NCBI GenBank assembly: GCA_022059125.1
Contig: JAEUWY010000002.1
Span: 4,092,001 to 4,156,000 of the forward strand
DNA: 64,000 bases
Reading direction: 5' to 3'
Origin: Corynespora cassiicola
Taxonomy: Eukaryota; Ascomycota; Dothideomycetes; Pleosporales; Corynesporascaceae
Below the pieces are notes generated by a model, which saw nothing but the letters and a program-made list of their open reading frames with translations, ran no database searches and was not told the origin of the DNA. The first letter of the stretch is position 1. Each line of letters starts with the position of its first letter. Positions 44,730 to 56,268 of the stretch are shown in pieces. Made by a program: the position numbers and the translations under genes.

Positions 44730-45184
44730 TTGAGTACAGGAGGGGTAAAGGAATGGGAAATTGATTTAGCTGGAAGAAGTTTGTATTAATATCTGTAGTG
44801 CTTCAAACAAGAGTTTTTGTCTTGGTAATTATCTGTTCCAGGAAAAGTGGCATTGAAAAGGCACCCTGGCTGTAGTCGAAAGTAACAAATGAGAGCATAT
44901 GGTAATAAGTATCGAAAATCCTTCTGTGTACTTGGGCATTATGGACTCCACTGGTCCCCCGTGTGATTACCAACTCTTAAGAACATAGGAAGATGATGCA
45001 TGATGCATGATGCATGAATAACACTAGCCCATCAATGTCGCGATGACGTCCACCGTGGTGCTGTACCGACAAATTAAACAGCCTCCAAAATGACCCGATC
45101 TCAAGGAACTCCACAACATGCAGCCTATAGGCATCAGCACATTGCAGACCAACAACATAAACACACTTACCTCAGCACATGCCT
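44730..45184. other. intergenic between convergent genes
   Basis: 3' flanks of the F-box-like gene and of the BYS1-type gene. The only structure is the TGATGCA triplication, listed separately. Confidence 0.7.
44994..45014. repeat. (TGATGCA)3
   Basis: Three perfect 7 bp copies in the gap between convergent genes. Confidence 0.95.
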
Positions 45185-46231
45185 CTACACTGTCGTCTCG
45201 TTCGTCCCATTCGACGGATGCCTCGACATAAACTCTTGCACCCAATCACCCAGCAACCACACGAGCACCATCCACTTATCCCTGCTCTCAATCGTACCGT
45301 TCGCGAATTGAACACTCGCCAAATCACCGACTGCCGTTTTAGTAGGCAGATGGCGGCAATCAGGCGTGTTGTTCGCGTACCTCACCGGCCAGAGGTACGG
45401 CTCCAACACCGCATAGCACAGACATTCCTCGTCGAGACAGAGCGTCGAATGCGGCATGCTGGAGTTGATGGGAGGCGGGAAGATTTGCAAGTTATATGGC
45501 TCGTCCGGCACTCCCGTAGGCATTGGCTTTGGAGACGATACCACCGACGGCATCGGCGTTGGCTTTGGTTTTGGCCTGGGTGTCGACGGCGGTGGCGGTG
45601 GAGGCGGAAAGGGAGGAGGAAGAGAAGGAGCAGACGGCGTCCACCCCTTCCCATCCACATTGGTCTGCAACCCATGCCCCTCGGTACACGTCTCCAGAAT
45701 AACATCCTGCCCCGCGTCACACACGAACGACGGCTCCCCAAGCCAAAACCCGTGCGTCCTGTACGTATTCGTACACTGCGTGTTCGAGCACGCCGCAATG
45801 GGGCACTTGTCCTGGCCCTCGACGTACATCTTGACGCCGCCCTCGATGAAGGGGCAGTACATGGGGTCCGTAGGCCCGCTGCTGACCACGCAGTCGATGG
45901 TGGAGAGGTCGTACCAGATGGAGTTTTTGGTGGGCTCGAAGTTGTACTCGGCCTGGATGATGCCTGCGGGGGCGACCTCGTAGTGGGGCACGTCGCGGAT
46001 CTTGAGCGAGATGCCGCCGCCCTCCCACACCGACATGGGCAGGATGTGGGCCCCGCCGTTGCTGGGGACGGTGGTGAGTTCCCAGTCGTGGACTTGTTCG
46101 CCCTTGACGGGCCAGAAGTGGAGGGGGTAGGGGCAGTGGTTTACGAAGATGACATTGTTGGCGGAAAGGGTTGGTGTGGGGAGGAGGGAGAGGAGAGAAA
46201 GAATGGCGAAAGATACAGGAGAAGGAGTCAT
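45185..46231 (-). CDS. secreted BYS1 / thaumatin-like protein with a Pro-rich extension
   Basis: Single exon, 348 residues. Residues 1-23 (MTPSPVSFAILSLLSLLPTPTLS) are a clear signal peptide. The BYS1/osmotin-like domain runs from about 24 to 185: NNVIFVNHCPYPLHFWPV, SNGGAHILPM, ISLKIRD, NSIWYDLSTIDCV. Paired cysteines later include DCVVSS, YCPF, CPIAACSN, QC and VC...ETC. Members are small secreted proteins, some linked to the yeast phase or to host contact, with unknown activity. After the domain comes a proline linker (PSLPPPFPPPPPPPSTPRPKPKP) and then a second Cys-containing segment (TLCLDEECLCYAVLEPYLWPVRY, then DCRHL). A short hydrophobic stretch (WMVLVWLLGDWV) lies near the end, but there is no classical GPI tail. 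The extension makes the protein about twice the usual length. Two or three N-glycosylation sequons (NSS, NGT, NET) lie near the C-terminus. Confidence 0.85.
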   Translation of the reverse strand: MTPSPVSFAILSLLSLLPTPTLSANNVIFVNHCPYPLHFWPVKGEQVHDWELTTVPSNGGAHILPMSVWEGGGISLKIRDVPHYEVAPAGIIQAEYNFEPTKNSIWYDLSTIDCVVSSGPTDPMYCPFIEGGVKMYVEGQDKCPIAACSNTQCTNTYRTHGFWLGEPSFVCDAGQDVILETCTEGHGLQTNVDGKGWTPSAPSLPPPFPPPPPPPSTPRPKPKPTPMPSVVSSPKPMPTGVPDEPYNLQIFPPPINSSMPHSTLCLDEECLCYAVLEPYLWPVRYANNTPDCRHLPTKTAVGDLASVQFANGTIESRDKWMVLVWLLGDWVQEFMSRHPSNGTNETTV

Positions 46232-47755
46232 TATGGAGACAAACTATGTGCTTCAGCGAGACTGGGGCCCAAGATAGGAGGAAAGATGGGAACCCGTCAA
46301 CTAGCAGATGCGAGATGTAGACGGGCTCTGATCAGGGAGGAGAGAAGGGAGGGAGAGGCAGGGAGAGTCATTCTTATTCCTCTACACTCCAACTCTTCGG
46401 CTTGGATATCAAAAGTCATTGATTGGGTCAATGGGGGAATAGTTAGCAAAGTCTCTCTTGAACGAGGTCTGGAATGCAATTTCGGTTGAGAGATTCCGGG
46501 CAGAAATAGATTTCTGATTGTTTGGATAGTATAAAGCTCATTTGGGAAAAGAACGCCAATAATATTGTGGCAACTGCAAGGACTAATTCACAAGGAAGAC
46601 CGAGTGTAGGTTGATGTAGGCTCACACTGACCAACGGATCGACAGCTGTTATATGTGAAGCCGGACCGGTGATGTGTTCCGGCCTTTTTCACTTCCAGGC
46701 ACCATCTGAGACTCAAGTATCGACAATAATCCTTAGGCCATGAAATTACATAAGCAGAGTTGACGTGTATCTATTGGGGGTTCTGTGGGTGCGCGGCAAT
46801 CGATAGTTGGCATGCATCTCTCCAATACTAAAGGCAGGTCATGCTTAGTACCTTTAAACCCCAGTAACATGTTGGATAGAGGGCTCTGAAGCAATGTTGA
46901 GTTCATAGAAATCCATGGGTGGTAAGTAAAGTACGCCCTCAGCCTCGTTCAACAAACTGTGGCTCACGTACCAATCACTGCCAAGAATGCTGCCCTACGG
47001 ACAATACTTAAGCTTGGATAAAACCCTTCTGGATTCGACGACGTAGCACGCCAAGGGGCGGCACGAGGCTGGAGTAGCTCCTTGCAGCCTTGCAAGTACC
47101 TGTCCGACGAAGCATGTGATGCTCCAGTCATGGACTGGAGTCTGCCACGCGGAACCCTAATTGCACTGAACCAGCCCAACGTCTCTCTAGTCGATTATTG
47201 CAAAAATTACTGCGTCTCTGCGTCGTCGACATCCACTTGAATGCACTCGAATAGCGAGGGCCAACGTGGTTTCCCGCAATCAAATCGCAGTCGGAGCCCT
47301 ATTTTTAGAAAGGTTTTGCAATGAGGCAGGCTCGACTTCAAGGCGGATGGTGTTTTGTTGGGATACACAAGTGTTTCCATTGTAACCAAGTTCTTCTCCT
47401 ATACCGAAACTCGAACAAGCTGCAAAAAGACGCGATCTCTTGCATGTGATGGTCTTACTCTCACCAACACGTTCAGGTATCGTGCATGATTCGCGCAAAC
47501 CAAGTTTTCATTTTTTTGCAGTTTGTCGACTATCTATCGGGCCCATCGGGCCATCGCCAAGTAGCGGGGGTATAAAGCAATTCAATCTGATTGTAAACCA
47601 GTTCCAGTCTCGTCCAATGCCTTTACGCCATTATGCAGTAGCTGAAACGTAAAAGAAAAACCCAGACGTGTCCATGTGCCATTGCGAAGAGGATCAAAAC
47701 GCCAGCCATGCAAATGCGACCACGCACCATTCCCCCTGCCGTCCCCTTTGGACGC
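46232..47755. other. 1.5 kb intergenic region, no gene supported
   Basis: Promoter of the BYS1-type gene (minus) and 3' flank of TFIIB (minus). The small frames present are isolated and motif-free. Confidence 0.6.
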
Positions 47756-48847
47756 CTAAACAGGAGGAATCCTGCTGCGGTCTCCGCCCCGCTTGATCCA
47801 GCTCTCCTCGATGATCTTGTCGAGCGCAGCGTGGATGAGCCTGTAGGCGGTCCTAATGGTGCCGTCGCTGACATCCACGGCACTCCCAATATCCTTGGGA
47901 GACCGAGGATGGCCCATGAGATGGGCGATGAGGTAGATGCAGGCTCCTGTAATGGACAGCGGCGAACGTCCTGCGGCAACGCTCAGGTCGGAGATCTTGC
48001 TTGCAGCCTCTTGGGCGATGATGCTGACCATGGGCTCGAGACCAAGCTTGTTGCAGGCTCGGGCAATGAGATCGGACGCCTCGGTGGTTTTGGTCTGTTT
48101 GAAAGCGCTGGTCTGCAGAACGATGCCACTGGCACCCATTTTGCCACCGCCGTCCTTTTGCATCGAAGACAGGTAGGCTTCGATTCCCTTGAATGTACGG
48201 CCAATCTCTTTCTTGGGGACGTTGGTGAGTTTCATGGTCTCACGGAAGGAGCGCGGAACATCGTGTTGGCGGCAGGCGATGAAGATACAACTAGCGATGA
48301 TGCCGTCCTGGGACTTGCCTTTGAACTTCTTGGAGTCTTCGATGAGCTTGTACAGGAGCTTGGTGGTCTCAGCCACCGTCTTGCCCACGTTGAAGGACTC
48401 GCAGAGGGTGCTGATTTGGCCATAGGCAGCCTGCAGCGACTTGTTTGACTTATCGTGGGTCGACTTGTTCTGCGCGCGCGACAGCTCTCGGACTCGTAGG
48501 CCGCCGTCGCCAGGACCGATCTCGGTGTGAAGCTGGGAGCCGTTGAGGAGCGGGTTGGCGGCGTCTCCGACACGGGACGGGTCGTCGTTGCCCTGGTCGT
48601 CGTTGGAAAAAGTACGCCACTCTGAACGTGTATCGATGGTGTGCTCGGCCAGCACGCGGCCACAGGATCCACAGAGGGTGTCGCCGGCGGAGAAGTTCTC
48701 GACGAGGTTGGGAGGGTCCTCACGACAGTCGGGGCACATGAAGGTGATGTTCAGGTCCTCCTGCCACTCCTTTTCTTGCTGTTGGACCGAGGTCTCCTCA
48801 TAGACCTCACCGGGCGAGAGCAGGCGACCGTCGGGGGCGTAAGCCAT
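47756..48847 (-). CDS. sua7: transcription initiation factor IIB
   Basis: Single exon, 363 residues, ATG at 48847. TFIIB binds TBP and promoter DNA and positions RNA polymerase II for start-site selection. The N-terminal zinc ribbon uses Cys38, Cys41, Cys59 and Cys62 (MCPDC...LCGSCG). The B-reader/linker follows (DTRSEWRTFSNDD). Two cyclin repeats follow, at about 135-215 (SFNVGKTVAETTKLLYKLIEDSKKFKGKSQDGIIASCIFIACRQ) and 245-340 (IARACNKLGLEP, GRSPLSITGACIYLIAHLMG, DVSDGTIRTAYRLIH). Length and order match fungal TFIIB, and all core residues look intact. It is divergent from ATP synthase subunit h, sharing about 760 bp of upstream DNA. Confidence 0.96.
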   Translation of the reverse strand: MAYAPDGRLLSPGEVYEETSVQQQEKEWQEDLNITFMCPDCREDPPNLVENFSAGDTLCGSCGRVLAEHTIDTRSEWRTFSNDDQGNDDPSRVGDAANPLLNGSQLHTEIGPGDGGLRVRELSRAQNKSTHDKSNKSLQAAYGQISTLCESFNVGKTVAETTKLLYKLIEDSKKFKGKSQDGIIASCIFIACRQHDVPRSFRETMKLTNVPKKEIGRTFKGIEAYLSSMQKDGGGKMGASGIVLQTSAFKQTKTTEASDLIARACNKLGLEPMVSIIAQEAASKISDLSVAAGRSPLSITGACIYLIAHLMGHPRSPKDIGSAVDVSDGTIRTAYRLIHAALDKIIEESWIKRGGDRSRIPPV

Positions 48848-49607
48848 AGCTGGAGGTCAGTAGCGGAATAGAGACTCCAGAGGTCACGAAGAAAGCGAGT
48901 GTGGCTGCAGGTTAGTAGGAAGGAAATATATTGCGAGGAGATCTGCCTCTGAATGATCGTGGTGGAGAAAAGGAATGCGGGCGCAGCCTGGGACAAAGGG
49001 CCGGGTTGAGTGTGGGTGTGAGAGAGGGAAAAGGGCCAGAGAGCGGAAGCAGGCCGGTGATGGCTGGTTGTCGTTTGCGCACGGCAGGCAGGCCTTGGCG
49101 TGTGACTGCACCCAACATCGGCTTCAACGGAGGCAGCTTTGGGAGGCTAGAATAGCGTGTAGCGGACATGTTTGGTCTTTGGGGAAGATGCATAAGAGTA
49201 TGTTACCGTGCGCAATCATAATAATAATTCTGTCTGAAAGAGAATGTACCCAGTTGATAGTCCCCGGTTTCATAGTCGTAGGACGCAGCATGGACGTGGA
49301 GAGAGAGGTAGGCTTGGCATACGAGCTCGCCAGCAGCCAGGCACGCAACAAAGTGACACTCTGCTGCCAGCACCATACTGCACCATTCCCGCTGCAAGGC
49401 ATCCTCGGCGGCCTGAGTGCTGGCATGGAAACAGGACCGAGACGGTGCAGTGCCATGCCAAGCCGAGCTGCCTGTCTGCTGCGGCGGAAACGCCGCTAGT
49501 CCCCTTTTGGCTGCGGCTCTTGCTTTGCAAATTCCAGCCAGCCGACCTTCACCTCCCGAAGCTCCATTGACAGCTATACCCGTCAACGCCCCTCCACATC
49601 CGCCATC
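48848..49607. promoter_or_regulatory. divergent promoter region, TFIIB / ATP synthase subunit h
   Basis: 760 bp between head-to-head housekeeping genes. Both strands have open frames, none with motifs. The stretch just before the subunit h ATG is C-rich, as in other leaders here. Confidence 0.6.
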
Positions 49608-50094
49608 ATGCTCGCCCAGTCCATCAGGGCCTCGGTATGCGCTCGCTCGCCCGCAATTGATTCCGCCTGCTGACCCCCCGCAGCGCCAGACGCTCGCCCG
49701 CGTCGCCCGCCAGCAGACCGGTTACGTCGCCCGCCGCACCTTCATCGTCCCCACGGCCGTCCGCCAAGGTGATCCATCTCCAAAAACCCGTTGACTGGAC
49801 TCTGCTGACCCAATTGGTCCCGAAGCCGACCTTGTGCAGGACCTGTACCTCCGGGAGCTCAAGGCCTACAAGCCCGCGGCCGTCAAGCCCACCGACGCCG
49901 AGGGCCACGTCCAGAAGTTCGCCATCCCCAAGGCGCCCGCCTCCCCCGAGGAGGCCGACATCGCGAGCGAGCTCAAGGCGTACGAGACACAGCAGGTCGA
50001 CATTGAGGGTGCCGTTTCATCGGAGGACGGCGCGGCACCTGTTGAGGAGGACTGGTTCGAGGAGGAAGAGGAGGAGACGGCTGCTGCCCACTAG
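49608..50094 (+). CDS. atp14: mitochondrial F1F0 ATP synthase subunit h
   Basis: Three exons, 49608-49634, 49684-49768 and 49826-50094, 126 residues. Introns of 49 and 57 bp with GTATGC/CCGCAG and GTGATC/CCGAAG. The second has weaker ends but an excellent TGCTGACC branch site, and joining restores RQADLVQDLYLRELKAYKP. Subunit h sits in the F0 peripheral stalk on the matrix side. The presequence MLAQSIRASRQTLARVARQQTGYVARRTF is Arg/Ser/Ala-rich without acids. The mature part carries the family signature LVQDLYLRELKAYKP, then AEGHVQKFAIPKAPASPEEADIASELKAYE. An acidic tail ends in EEDWFEEEEEE. The size matches fungal Atp14. Confidence 0.93.
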
Positions 50095-51583
50095 ACGGGC
50101 TGCCATTGCGTTGCCATTGCCATGGACCACTTGTACTAAAAACCTACCGACTGTGTCAAATACCATTTGGGCAATAAACAGCTAGCTGAGCACTGCGCTT
50201 CCATAAGGCCGAGTTCGCAACCGCAGTGATGTTCACGTGACCGCACTACCCTCCTGCGCGACTTGGCGCATTCTGACCAGACGGATCAACAGCACTTTAT
50301 GCAGTTGGACCAGGCGGTGGTACTTTTGCAGCCACCATGTGTCACTAGAGGGCTCCGACGTCTGAGCCACGGCGCTTCCGTAGACATGGACGTGTACGTG
50401 GGCAGGTGGCGGGCCGTCGGGTCTTGGATGCGACGTTTTAGAGTAGAGATTGGGGGGGAAGAGGTACCTGGCGTGTACACGGGTACAGGCAGGATCGTGA
50501 TGCTGGTGGCGAAGCGCAAGTCACGAGGGGCCATTAGCAGGCACGAAGCGTAGGTACCTAGGTAGTTGCCTCCGCCGTTTCTCACCGGTTCGCCAGGTAG
50601 GCATAAGCACTACGGTTACGCAGAGGCTACATGTGGACTGTGTTTCTATACTTGGGGCGGTCGGTTACGTAGGGCGGGCATCATGTTGCGAGAGCACCAT
50701 GGCTGCCGTGTACCGGTAGCAGGTGGTGGACAACGGATCCCGAGCTTTCCTTACCAGAAGGCTATAGCCACCGCACCCGCCGTGGGGACTGGCAGCAGCC
50801 GGTTTTGAGAGGTGACGGAGCCGGGGGCTGGCACGGAACCAGACGGTAGATCTAATAGGCCAAGCGGGACAGCGCTACATGATGTAAAGTCTTGTATGTC
50901 GGTGTCTACAGTCGGCATGGTCGGCGTGTCGGCCCCTCTCTCAGCTCAGGACTGGAGCTGGCTGGCTGGCTCGCAGGCGCACCGACGCGATTGCGTCCTC
51001 AACACCCCCCCACGCTGAAACGAGGGTGGCCAGCTGCAGCAGGCGATCGCATCGATTTGTGGCCGGGGGGAGGAGGTGCAGAGGCTTCAACAAAAGAGAA
51101 GCAAAAAAGAAAAGACGGCCGTCCGGGCCTGGAAATCAATGACCGTTTTGTGCTCGAAAGTGTCAAACCGATAGACGCGCGACCCGTTAAAGCGAGGCTG
51201 GGCTAATGGGCGCCGCCGGTGCTATCCACATGGTTCATGGTAGTCTGAGGGCGAACCCAGGTTCAACAAGCCTGACTCGCCCGCGTCGCCCGCGTCGCCG
51301 CCGACACGGACACGGTCGTGGCAGCCGGTGGGCGTCGGGGGTTGCGACGAAGAGGGCGCTGGCGGGCAGGGAGGGCGTGGGCCAGCAGCAGGCCGGTTGG
51401 TACGAGGCGAATCTGTGCATGGCTCTGGCAGGCCATGGCACCAGGGCGAAGGAAGGCGTAGATTCGACGTGCCCTCTGCTAGCAAAACGTCGCAGCTGGC
51501 CTCCGCTGGGCGCCCCGTTAGAGGCGCGCGATGGCTTGTAGCGCCGCCATTGGCGTCGCGGTGTCGAAGCCCGGGGCCCTGCG

Positions 51584-51619
51584 GGTGGTGCTGGTGGTGC
51601 TGGTGGTGCTGGTGGTGCT
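51584..51619. repeat. (GGTGGTGCT)4
   Basis: Four perfect 9 bp units in intergenic DNA. Confidence 0.95.
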
Positions 51620-51781
51620 GGTAGTGGCCGTGGCAGTGGGAGCGCTGGTGGTGTAGTTTCTTCTGCGACCCGGGCACCTGCTCCTCGCCGCCGCGCCCCT
51701 CGCTCTCTTCCCCACTGCACGACGCGACGAAGGCCGAGTGCGTGCTGGGCTGGGCAGGGCGGCGCAGGGCGGTACGGGGGC

Positions 51782-51846
51782 AGCGGTGCAGCGGTACAGC
51801 GGTGCAGCGGTACAGGCGCGCAGGTGCAGGCGTGCAGGCGTGCAGG
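51782..51846. repeat. degenerate 10 bp GCGGTRCA-type array
   Basis: Alternating GCGGTGCA and GCGGTACA units followed by GGCGTGCA and GGCGTGCAGG copies, about six to seven in all. Confidence 0.85.
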
Positions 51847-52612
51847 ACGTCGAGGCGCGTGCGGGCCCCCCCGGCGGTGCAGCCGCCTTTCACTGGCTGG
51901 CCGGGGCGGGTGCGCTGCGAAGCCGAGAAAAATGACATGCGAATGTGCCCAGTGGACGGTGGCCGCCATGGCAGAATGACTAGCTCCACTGCCCGCCGCC
52001 CACCGCCCTCCTGGGCATCCAGAATCTCCCGCCGCTGTGCAGTGCATGGCCGCGCGATAAATTTAAATCCTGATCGTCGTCGAGGCGAAGCCACCCGATC
52101 AAACCTGCTCGGCATCCCTGCTAGCCTGCCTGTTCTGCAACACCCAGGTCATTTATCCTGGTCCCTAAATCATCGACGACCCTCTTTCAAGCTCCGCAGC
52201 CCCAGCGTTGCAGCGAGCCTGGCGTGCCATCCTCAAACGTGAACGACTGTCGCTACCTCCACGTTGCCAACGCCCTACCTGCGTCTCTCCGCCAGACCAA
52301 TCCGCCTGCCCGTCCAACCCACCCTGTTTTGAGTCCGCCTGGGTCCCCATCCTCCCCCCGCTGACTTCCGCCGTGCTTTGTTCCCGAGAGAACACGCTGC
52401 CCACGCCCTGCCCGCCGAGCCCGCCCCCATTGCGAGCCATGAGCCCATAATCTTCGAGACGCAACCCTTCGAGAGCCCGCCCACGGGGGAGTAGCTTGCC
52501 GCGACCGCAGCCACAGCCGCAGACGCAGACGCAGACGCAGACCTCACATCACCTCCGCTCCGCCTCCTCCGCCTCCGCCGCCCCTACCTCCCCCTCCTCC
52601 CCCCTCACCACC

Positions 52613-55600
52613 ATGCAAGCTGTTGCTCCGGCCATGCGCGGCCCCGAGCTGCACGCCGCCTCGCCTCGTGGCAGGAACAGGGCTGCCTCAGACGCCTACC
52701 AGCAGCCCGTCCCCGAGCGAGACCCCGTGCCTGGACAGCTGCCAAAGGCTGCCTCATACACCTACTTCCCCCGTGTCAAGGATCTCATGGACGAGCCCGT
52801 GCTGGAGCTCAAGGGTAAGATATCTGAGGAGGACCTCAAGCCCGTGTCCAATAGAGATGGCTCGTCGTCGAGCAGTTCGTCCGGCGGCTCGAGCCCCGTG
52901 TCTGAGGAGTCGCCGCAGGTCGAACACATGCCCCAGATGAAGCCCAGCAGCGTGCGCCGGTCGTCGAGTTTGCTGCCCTTTTCTAGCAAGAGCTCCACCA
53001 AGAGCTCCAAGAGCCGGGACTCGTCGGCGGAACCCAAGCCCAAAACCACGTCCACGCCTACGTCCACGCCTACGTCCACGTCCACGCCCACGTCCACCTC
53101 CACGCCTGCACCCGCGCCGCCTGCGCGCAGCCACACCGATAGCTCCAAGCAGTCTGATTCCTCTGCCACCTCTTCCCCCGTGCGCTCTCTCACACGACTG
53201 CGACGCAAGTCTTGGGTTGGCGGGTCGCAATCTTCTCACTCAAGGTCCTCCTCGCCCTCCAAGGAGAAGGAACCGTTGGCCTCTGTGAAGGAGAATGAGC
53301 CACGCAAGTCATTGGGTGCCGAGGCCAGCAAACGCAAGTCACTGACGAGTGCCTTGAGCATTCCCGAGAAGCCGGCAAAGAATTCCATGGACAGCCCAGG
53401 CACACCAAAGGGACGCCTTCTTACCAAGAAGTCTAAGCGGCTCAGTGGCTTCTTTGGTGCTACCAGCCCGCAGGATAGCACGCCCGCCGAAGCGAACGTA
53501 CCGCCCGTCCCACCAGTCCCGCCTATGCCCGCTGTCCCCAAGTCCTTCTCCACGGATCGATTGCCGTCGTTTTTCGAGAAGTCGCCTACCAGCCCGACCC
53601 ACATCCCTCCACTACCGCGGAATCTGTCCTCTGACAAGATCAAAAACACAAGGACGGAGGTCCGCAAGAAGGATGAACTCTGGACAGTGTTCCGGACGCT
53701 CGAAGGAGATTATCGCAAGTACGCAGGAATCGACCGGCTGCCCCCTTACCAAACTAACAAATCCCAGGTTCCAGTCAAAATCCAGCGCACTCAAGGCCAA
53801 TGTTGTTCGAACCACGCTTCTCTCGTTTCTTCGCCACTATGCCTCGCATCCCTCGAACCTGAAGCTAAGACCAGAAGATTTAGATCGGCGTGCCAATATC
53901 CTTAACAGTTGGTGGACAGGGCTGCTGGAGCTTCTAGCCGGTCGGAATAATCAGTCAGTGTCCGGCACTGACCGCCCAGCCATCTTAGAGGGAATTGCCG
54001 GCATCATGGAGAGGCCAGAGTGGAGACAGTCCCCCTCGCCCTTTTGCGCACTGGTCGACCGCGACGAGACGTGCTCGACAACCACCGCGAAATCAACCGG
54101 TTCCGCCTCCTCCGAGTCGTCCGACTTTCTCGCCGAGTCCGTCTATCACAATGTTCGCAACATCTTCACCCAGAACCTGCTGTCGCAGATGACGTTTGTC
54201 GTCGACAAGATGGCCCTCCGAAACGCCGCAGCCAGCCTGGTCACCTTCAGTGGGAAGACGTGCGCATATGCCTTTTGCTTTTGCCCAGGGGTCGCAGATA
54301 TCCTGGTGCGATTGTGGAACCCTTCACTGGACACGATGAAACGTGTCCTTGCTGAATCGGGCGTTTCAAGGCAGGATCAACTGGACCCTGTTTCTGACCG
54401 CGTTATCGCCAATTTCCCGCCCACGCTCCAATCTCTCAAATTCCAGTCCCTGACTAAGATGGTCCGTTCGCTCCGACGCCCGACGACACCCCCCCTTGGC
54501 ACTGCAAATGTGGACTGGTACGGCATGTGGGGAAAGCGCTGGTCGGGCGCTGAGAGCGACCTCTTCTATGTGTTTGTGAAGCACTATCACATCCTCATGG
54601 CTGACTTCCTCCCTGGCGAGCCTAGCGATGCAGAGCGTGTTTGTGCTCCTGGCTTGATCATGGTGCATGCTCAGATTCTCGTCAACATGGATGCCACCAT
54701 CAACCGCCATGCTGCTCCCCAGCCGCTGGATGATGGGTCCGCCTCCATCACATTTGACGACGTGCTGGGAGACCCGGATACTTCGGCGTCGACCCTACCC
54801 ATTCCACCTGCCAACGCCACGCGCCAAATGGCCGAGAACAGGCTCGTAATGCTGATTCGCGACTTTTTGTCTGAACGAAACGCTCATCTTTCCACTGCCA
54901 GGCGCACATTTGCTGAGGGATTCGTTCGCCTATTGAAAGCGGCCGCCCAAAGGGTCTCCGTCTACGACAATAATGCCTGTTACACGCTCTGCGATTTTCT
55001 AGAAGAGTCCCTTGTCATCTTGGTCCGGTACGAGCACTCTGACCCGCCGCATACCGTCCTGGACTGGCCATTCTGGCTTTCGGTGTGCAAGTCTATGGCG
55101 GCCAGCCAGAACACCGCTACCGAGATTAAGCTTTTTTCCTTCTTGTACAGCTCTTGGTCCAACTTGACTTCCAGCGAAGAGCGCAAGTCGAGCTTATGTT
55201 TAGATTTCCTTCTTGAGCCCGAGTTCTTTGAGAGCCGGTTCAACCATTGGTGTCCAATGGTCCGTTCATACTTTATGCGCCTGCTCTGCTGGCGGGTTGC
55301 ACGTTTCGATGGAGTCGAGTCTGAGGCGGAGATGTAAGTTTACCTAGAGGTCTACCTTTCAATCTGGCTGACATGCAATTAGAAAGATAATAAGCACCAT
55401 GAGCGACCGCTTGCGCTCGGTATGGGCCCATTACTTATGGCTCCGCGACGATGCCGAGCGCAAACAGACCATGCCGCCGTCCACGCAAGCGTGCAATCCT
55501 GCACCCGGTCGACGATTCCTCATTATACGTAATGATAATCCTATAGTAACGAATGCCGGTCCCTTCCTCTCATTCGATGGAGTGGTCCAGAACCCCTCGG

Positions 55601-56268
55601 CGAGAAGATTGTCCTCGACCACCAACACAACCCCTGAGATCCCCGAGCGGCCCACCTCTGCCGCATCAACAGACTCAAACGACTTCCCCGACGAACATAA
55701 CGAAAAAGGACGCTGGAGCATGCTGCGGAGTTTAATCGGCGTTCCAAAGCAATCCTCAAAGTCCCGAAGCCCCGGGCCATCGCGTAAGGAAAAGGAAAAA
55801 GAAAAGAAGGAAGAGAAGGAGAAGGAAAAAGAGAATGCAAAGGCGGCAGCAAGCAACAACTCTACGAAACCTAATTCAGTGGACTCGGCCAGTGCGACGA
55901 AGACGGAGACGCCCCCGCCCTCTGCAGCATCGGCGCATCGCAGCTACAGCTTCCGCTTCTCCCTCGAGTGGGTCGACCGCCGCCTCGGAGTCTACCAGAA
56001 CATGCGCCTCAGCCCGCCCCGCTTGCCCCTCGCCGCACAGATGCTGCTCCAGACAAAGGGAATCAATAACACGCCCGTCATTGAGAAGCCGCCCGTGGGC
56101 GATGCGTGGACGTCGTCGCGCTACTCGGGTCGCGCCCTCGCCGAGTGGACCTTTATCTCGCACGAGTGCCAAAATTTCTTCGATCGCAGGAAGAACGAGG
56201 GTGTGCCTAGTAATAAGCAAGTCGAGACGCCGACGCTTGCTGTTGAGGCATTCCGAAGGCCTGGGTAA
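52613..56268 (+). CDS. large DUF1765-domain protein
   Basis: Three exons, 52613-53718, 53768-55333 and 55383-56268, about 1185 residues. The two 49 bp introns have GTACGC/ACTAAC/CCCAG and GTAAGT/GCTGAC/TTAG, both phase 2. The first 370 residues are disordered and Ser/Thr/Pro-rich. They include an in-frame minisatellite at 53041-53115 encoding (S)TPTST repeats, basic RRKSW/RKSL motifs and a PPVPPVPPMPAVP run that could bind SH3 or profilin-type partners. The folded part (about 390-1000) is helical: TTLLSFLRHYASHPSNLKLRPEDLDRRA, ILNSWWTGLLELLAGR, VDWYGMWGKRWSGAESDLFYVFVKHYH, NRLVMLIRDFLSERN. This fits the fungal DUF1765 family. Function unknown. A KEKEKEKKEEKEKEKE run near the end is low complexity, and the final EWTFISHECQNFFDRRKNEGV segment is probably conserved. 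Confidence 0.85.

Larger units (their letters stand above)
50095..52612. other. 2.5 kb intergenic region with simple repeats
   Basis: Contains two short tandem arrays (listed separately) and the C-rich leader of the DUF1765 gene (about 52490-52612). A 297-codon minus frame at 51222-52115 is driven by the repeats and by GC composition, and I do not accept it. No other gene seen. Confidence 0.5.

Noticed and set aside
51222..52115. Minus-strand open frame of 297 codons
   Set aside because: Runs through two tandem repeats and GC-rich DNA; translation is His/Pro/Arg-rich without domain, and a second minus frame of similar length overlaps it.
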